DNA of 64,000 nucleotides from Leptofilum sp965223525 (GTDB lineage: Bacteria; Chloroflexota; Anaerolineae; Promineifilales; Promineifilaceae), in contig NZ_OZ245005.1 in assembly GCF_965223525.1 (NCBI RefSeq), positions 1,736,001 to 1,800,000 on the forward strand. The letters run 5' to 3'. Under the pieces are notes generated by a model that worked only from the letters and a program-made list of their open reading frames with translations, was not told where the DNA came from and ran no database searches. Shown piece after piece: positions 63,474 to 64,000 of the stretch (positions within the stretch are counted from its first letter, which is position 1; each line of letters begins with the position of its first letter). The position numbers and the translations under genes are program-made.

Positions 63474-64000
63474 ATGAGCTTTAATCTTCTAGAGTTTATT
63501 TTAAGCATTTTGGATTTTACCGCTGGCGATTATTTAGCTGGCGTTTGGGGAGACGAACCCTGGGTTAGCGTTGTGCTAGACATCATGGGCATTCTCATTG
63601 TCGCCACCATTCCGCTGCTGATGGTTTTTATTGTGGGCTGGACAGAGCGCAAGGTGTTGGCACGTATGCAGGATCGCATAGGGCCAAACCGCGTGGGTGG
63701 TAAATATGGCGCACTGCAAATGGTGGCCGATGTGGTCAAAATGATGACCAAGGAACTCATTGTTCCGGCTGGCGCAGATAAGGTCGCTTACTTTTTAGCA
63801 CCTTCGCTGGCTGTCATTACCTCTGCTTTGTTATTTGCCGTTTTGCCATTTGCACCGGGCGTTATTGGTGTAGACCTCAATGTTGGGATTTTCTACATTC
63901 TCTCCATCAGCTCTGTGTCGGTTGTGGCGATTTTGTTGGCCGGATGGGGATCGAATAATAAGTATGCGCTTTTGGGTGCTTTCCGGGCTGTGGCGCAGTT
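63474..64000 (+). CDS. nuoH: NADH-quinone oxidoreductase subunit H, partial
   Basis: About 175 residues are visible; the rest lies beyond the right edge. The motif 'WTERKVLARMQDRIGPNRVGG' near residue 58 is diagnostic of NuoH, the quinone-binding subunit. ATG 63474 is preceded by GGAG. It starts 12 nt after nuoA. Confidence 0.92.
   Translation, partial: MSFNLLEFILSILDFTAGDYLAGVWGDEPWVSVVLDIMGILIVATIPLLMVFIVGWTERKVLARMQDRIGPNRVGGKYGALQMVADVVKMMTKELIVPAGADKVAYFLAPSLAVITSALLFAVLPFAPGVIGVDLNVGIFYILSISSVSVVAILLAGWGSNNKYALLGAFRAVAQ

Noticed and set aside
1..64000. CRISPR arrays, prophage, or complete insertion sequences
   Set aside because: No regularly spaced direct repeats, no transposase or integrase frame, and no phage gene was seen.

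Overview
The window is about 64 kb of a bacterial chromosome with moderate GC. The best guess is a Chloroflexota of the Anaerolineae / Caldilineae / Ardenticatenia kind. Supporting signs are Thr/Pro-rich lipoprotein linkers, a secreted beta-helix protein ending in YLPFVIRP, PIG-L deacetylase paralogs, very large LuxR ATPases, split nuo genes, and a radical SAM protein of a type I associate with this phylum. The sequence is saturated with the palindrome ACGGCCGT: by eye I counted 21 copies in the first 9.8 kb.

Layout. 1-3.2 kb: ABC-2 exporter (two permeases, one ATPase) with a TetR regulator and a double operator. 3.4-11 kb: three PIG-L deacetylases, an M23 lipoprotein, an FkbM methyltransferase, a sulfotransferase and purD. 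11-24.6 kb: MalT-like LuxR regulator, cytochrome c plus an unusual thioredoxin lipoprotein, endonuclease/phosphatase, histidine kinase, Nudix, methyltransferase, MFS, MscS, serine hydrolase and beta-helix protein. 24.6-28.7 kb: TPR-like protein, two double-Nudix proteins and a DUF3267 protein. 28.7-41 kb: a minus-strand polysaccharide locus with GT2, GT4, two O-antigen ligase-like proteins, a methyltransferase-flippase fusion, a B12-type radical SAM protein and a nucleotidyltransferase. 41-42.5 kb: DsbA-like protein, tRNA-Ser(CGA), tadA. 42.8-49 kb: a 2035-residue alpha-2-macroglobulin lipoprotein. 49-57 kb: hydrolase-cNMP fusion, CBS protein, tyrosine phosphatase, radical SAM protein, VKOR, PIN toxin-antitoxin, methyltransferase, OsmC. 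57-60.4 kb: pgl-glk, DUF427, anti-sigma/sigma pair. 60.5-62.6 kb: a short Trp-rich peptide gene, a polyprenyl-synthase-like enzyme and a response regulator. 62.8-64 kb: regulated leader and start of a nuo operon.

Most striking observations. (1) Two genes carry two in-frame TGA codons each, exactly where relatives carry redox cysteines: a thioredoxin with U-P-P-U in place of CxxC (14571-14954) and a radical SAM protein with a U-U-A-E-P tail (52723-54132). Each is followed by a small hairpin at nearly the same spacing, a plausible bacterial SECIS. TGA is a normal stop elsewhere in the window, so selenocysteine is the simplest reading. (2) A 58-codon peptide ending WGWYWDW lies directly upstream of a ComQ-like isoprenyl enzyme. 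This suggests a ComX-like prenylated-tryptophan signal outside Firmicutes. (3) The nuo leader holds a promoter, a palindrome, a terminator-like hairpin and a 14-bp inverted repeat. (4) Several intergenic repeat families recur, and some copies sit in frame inside genes.
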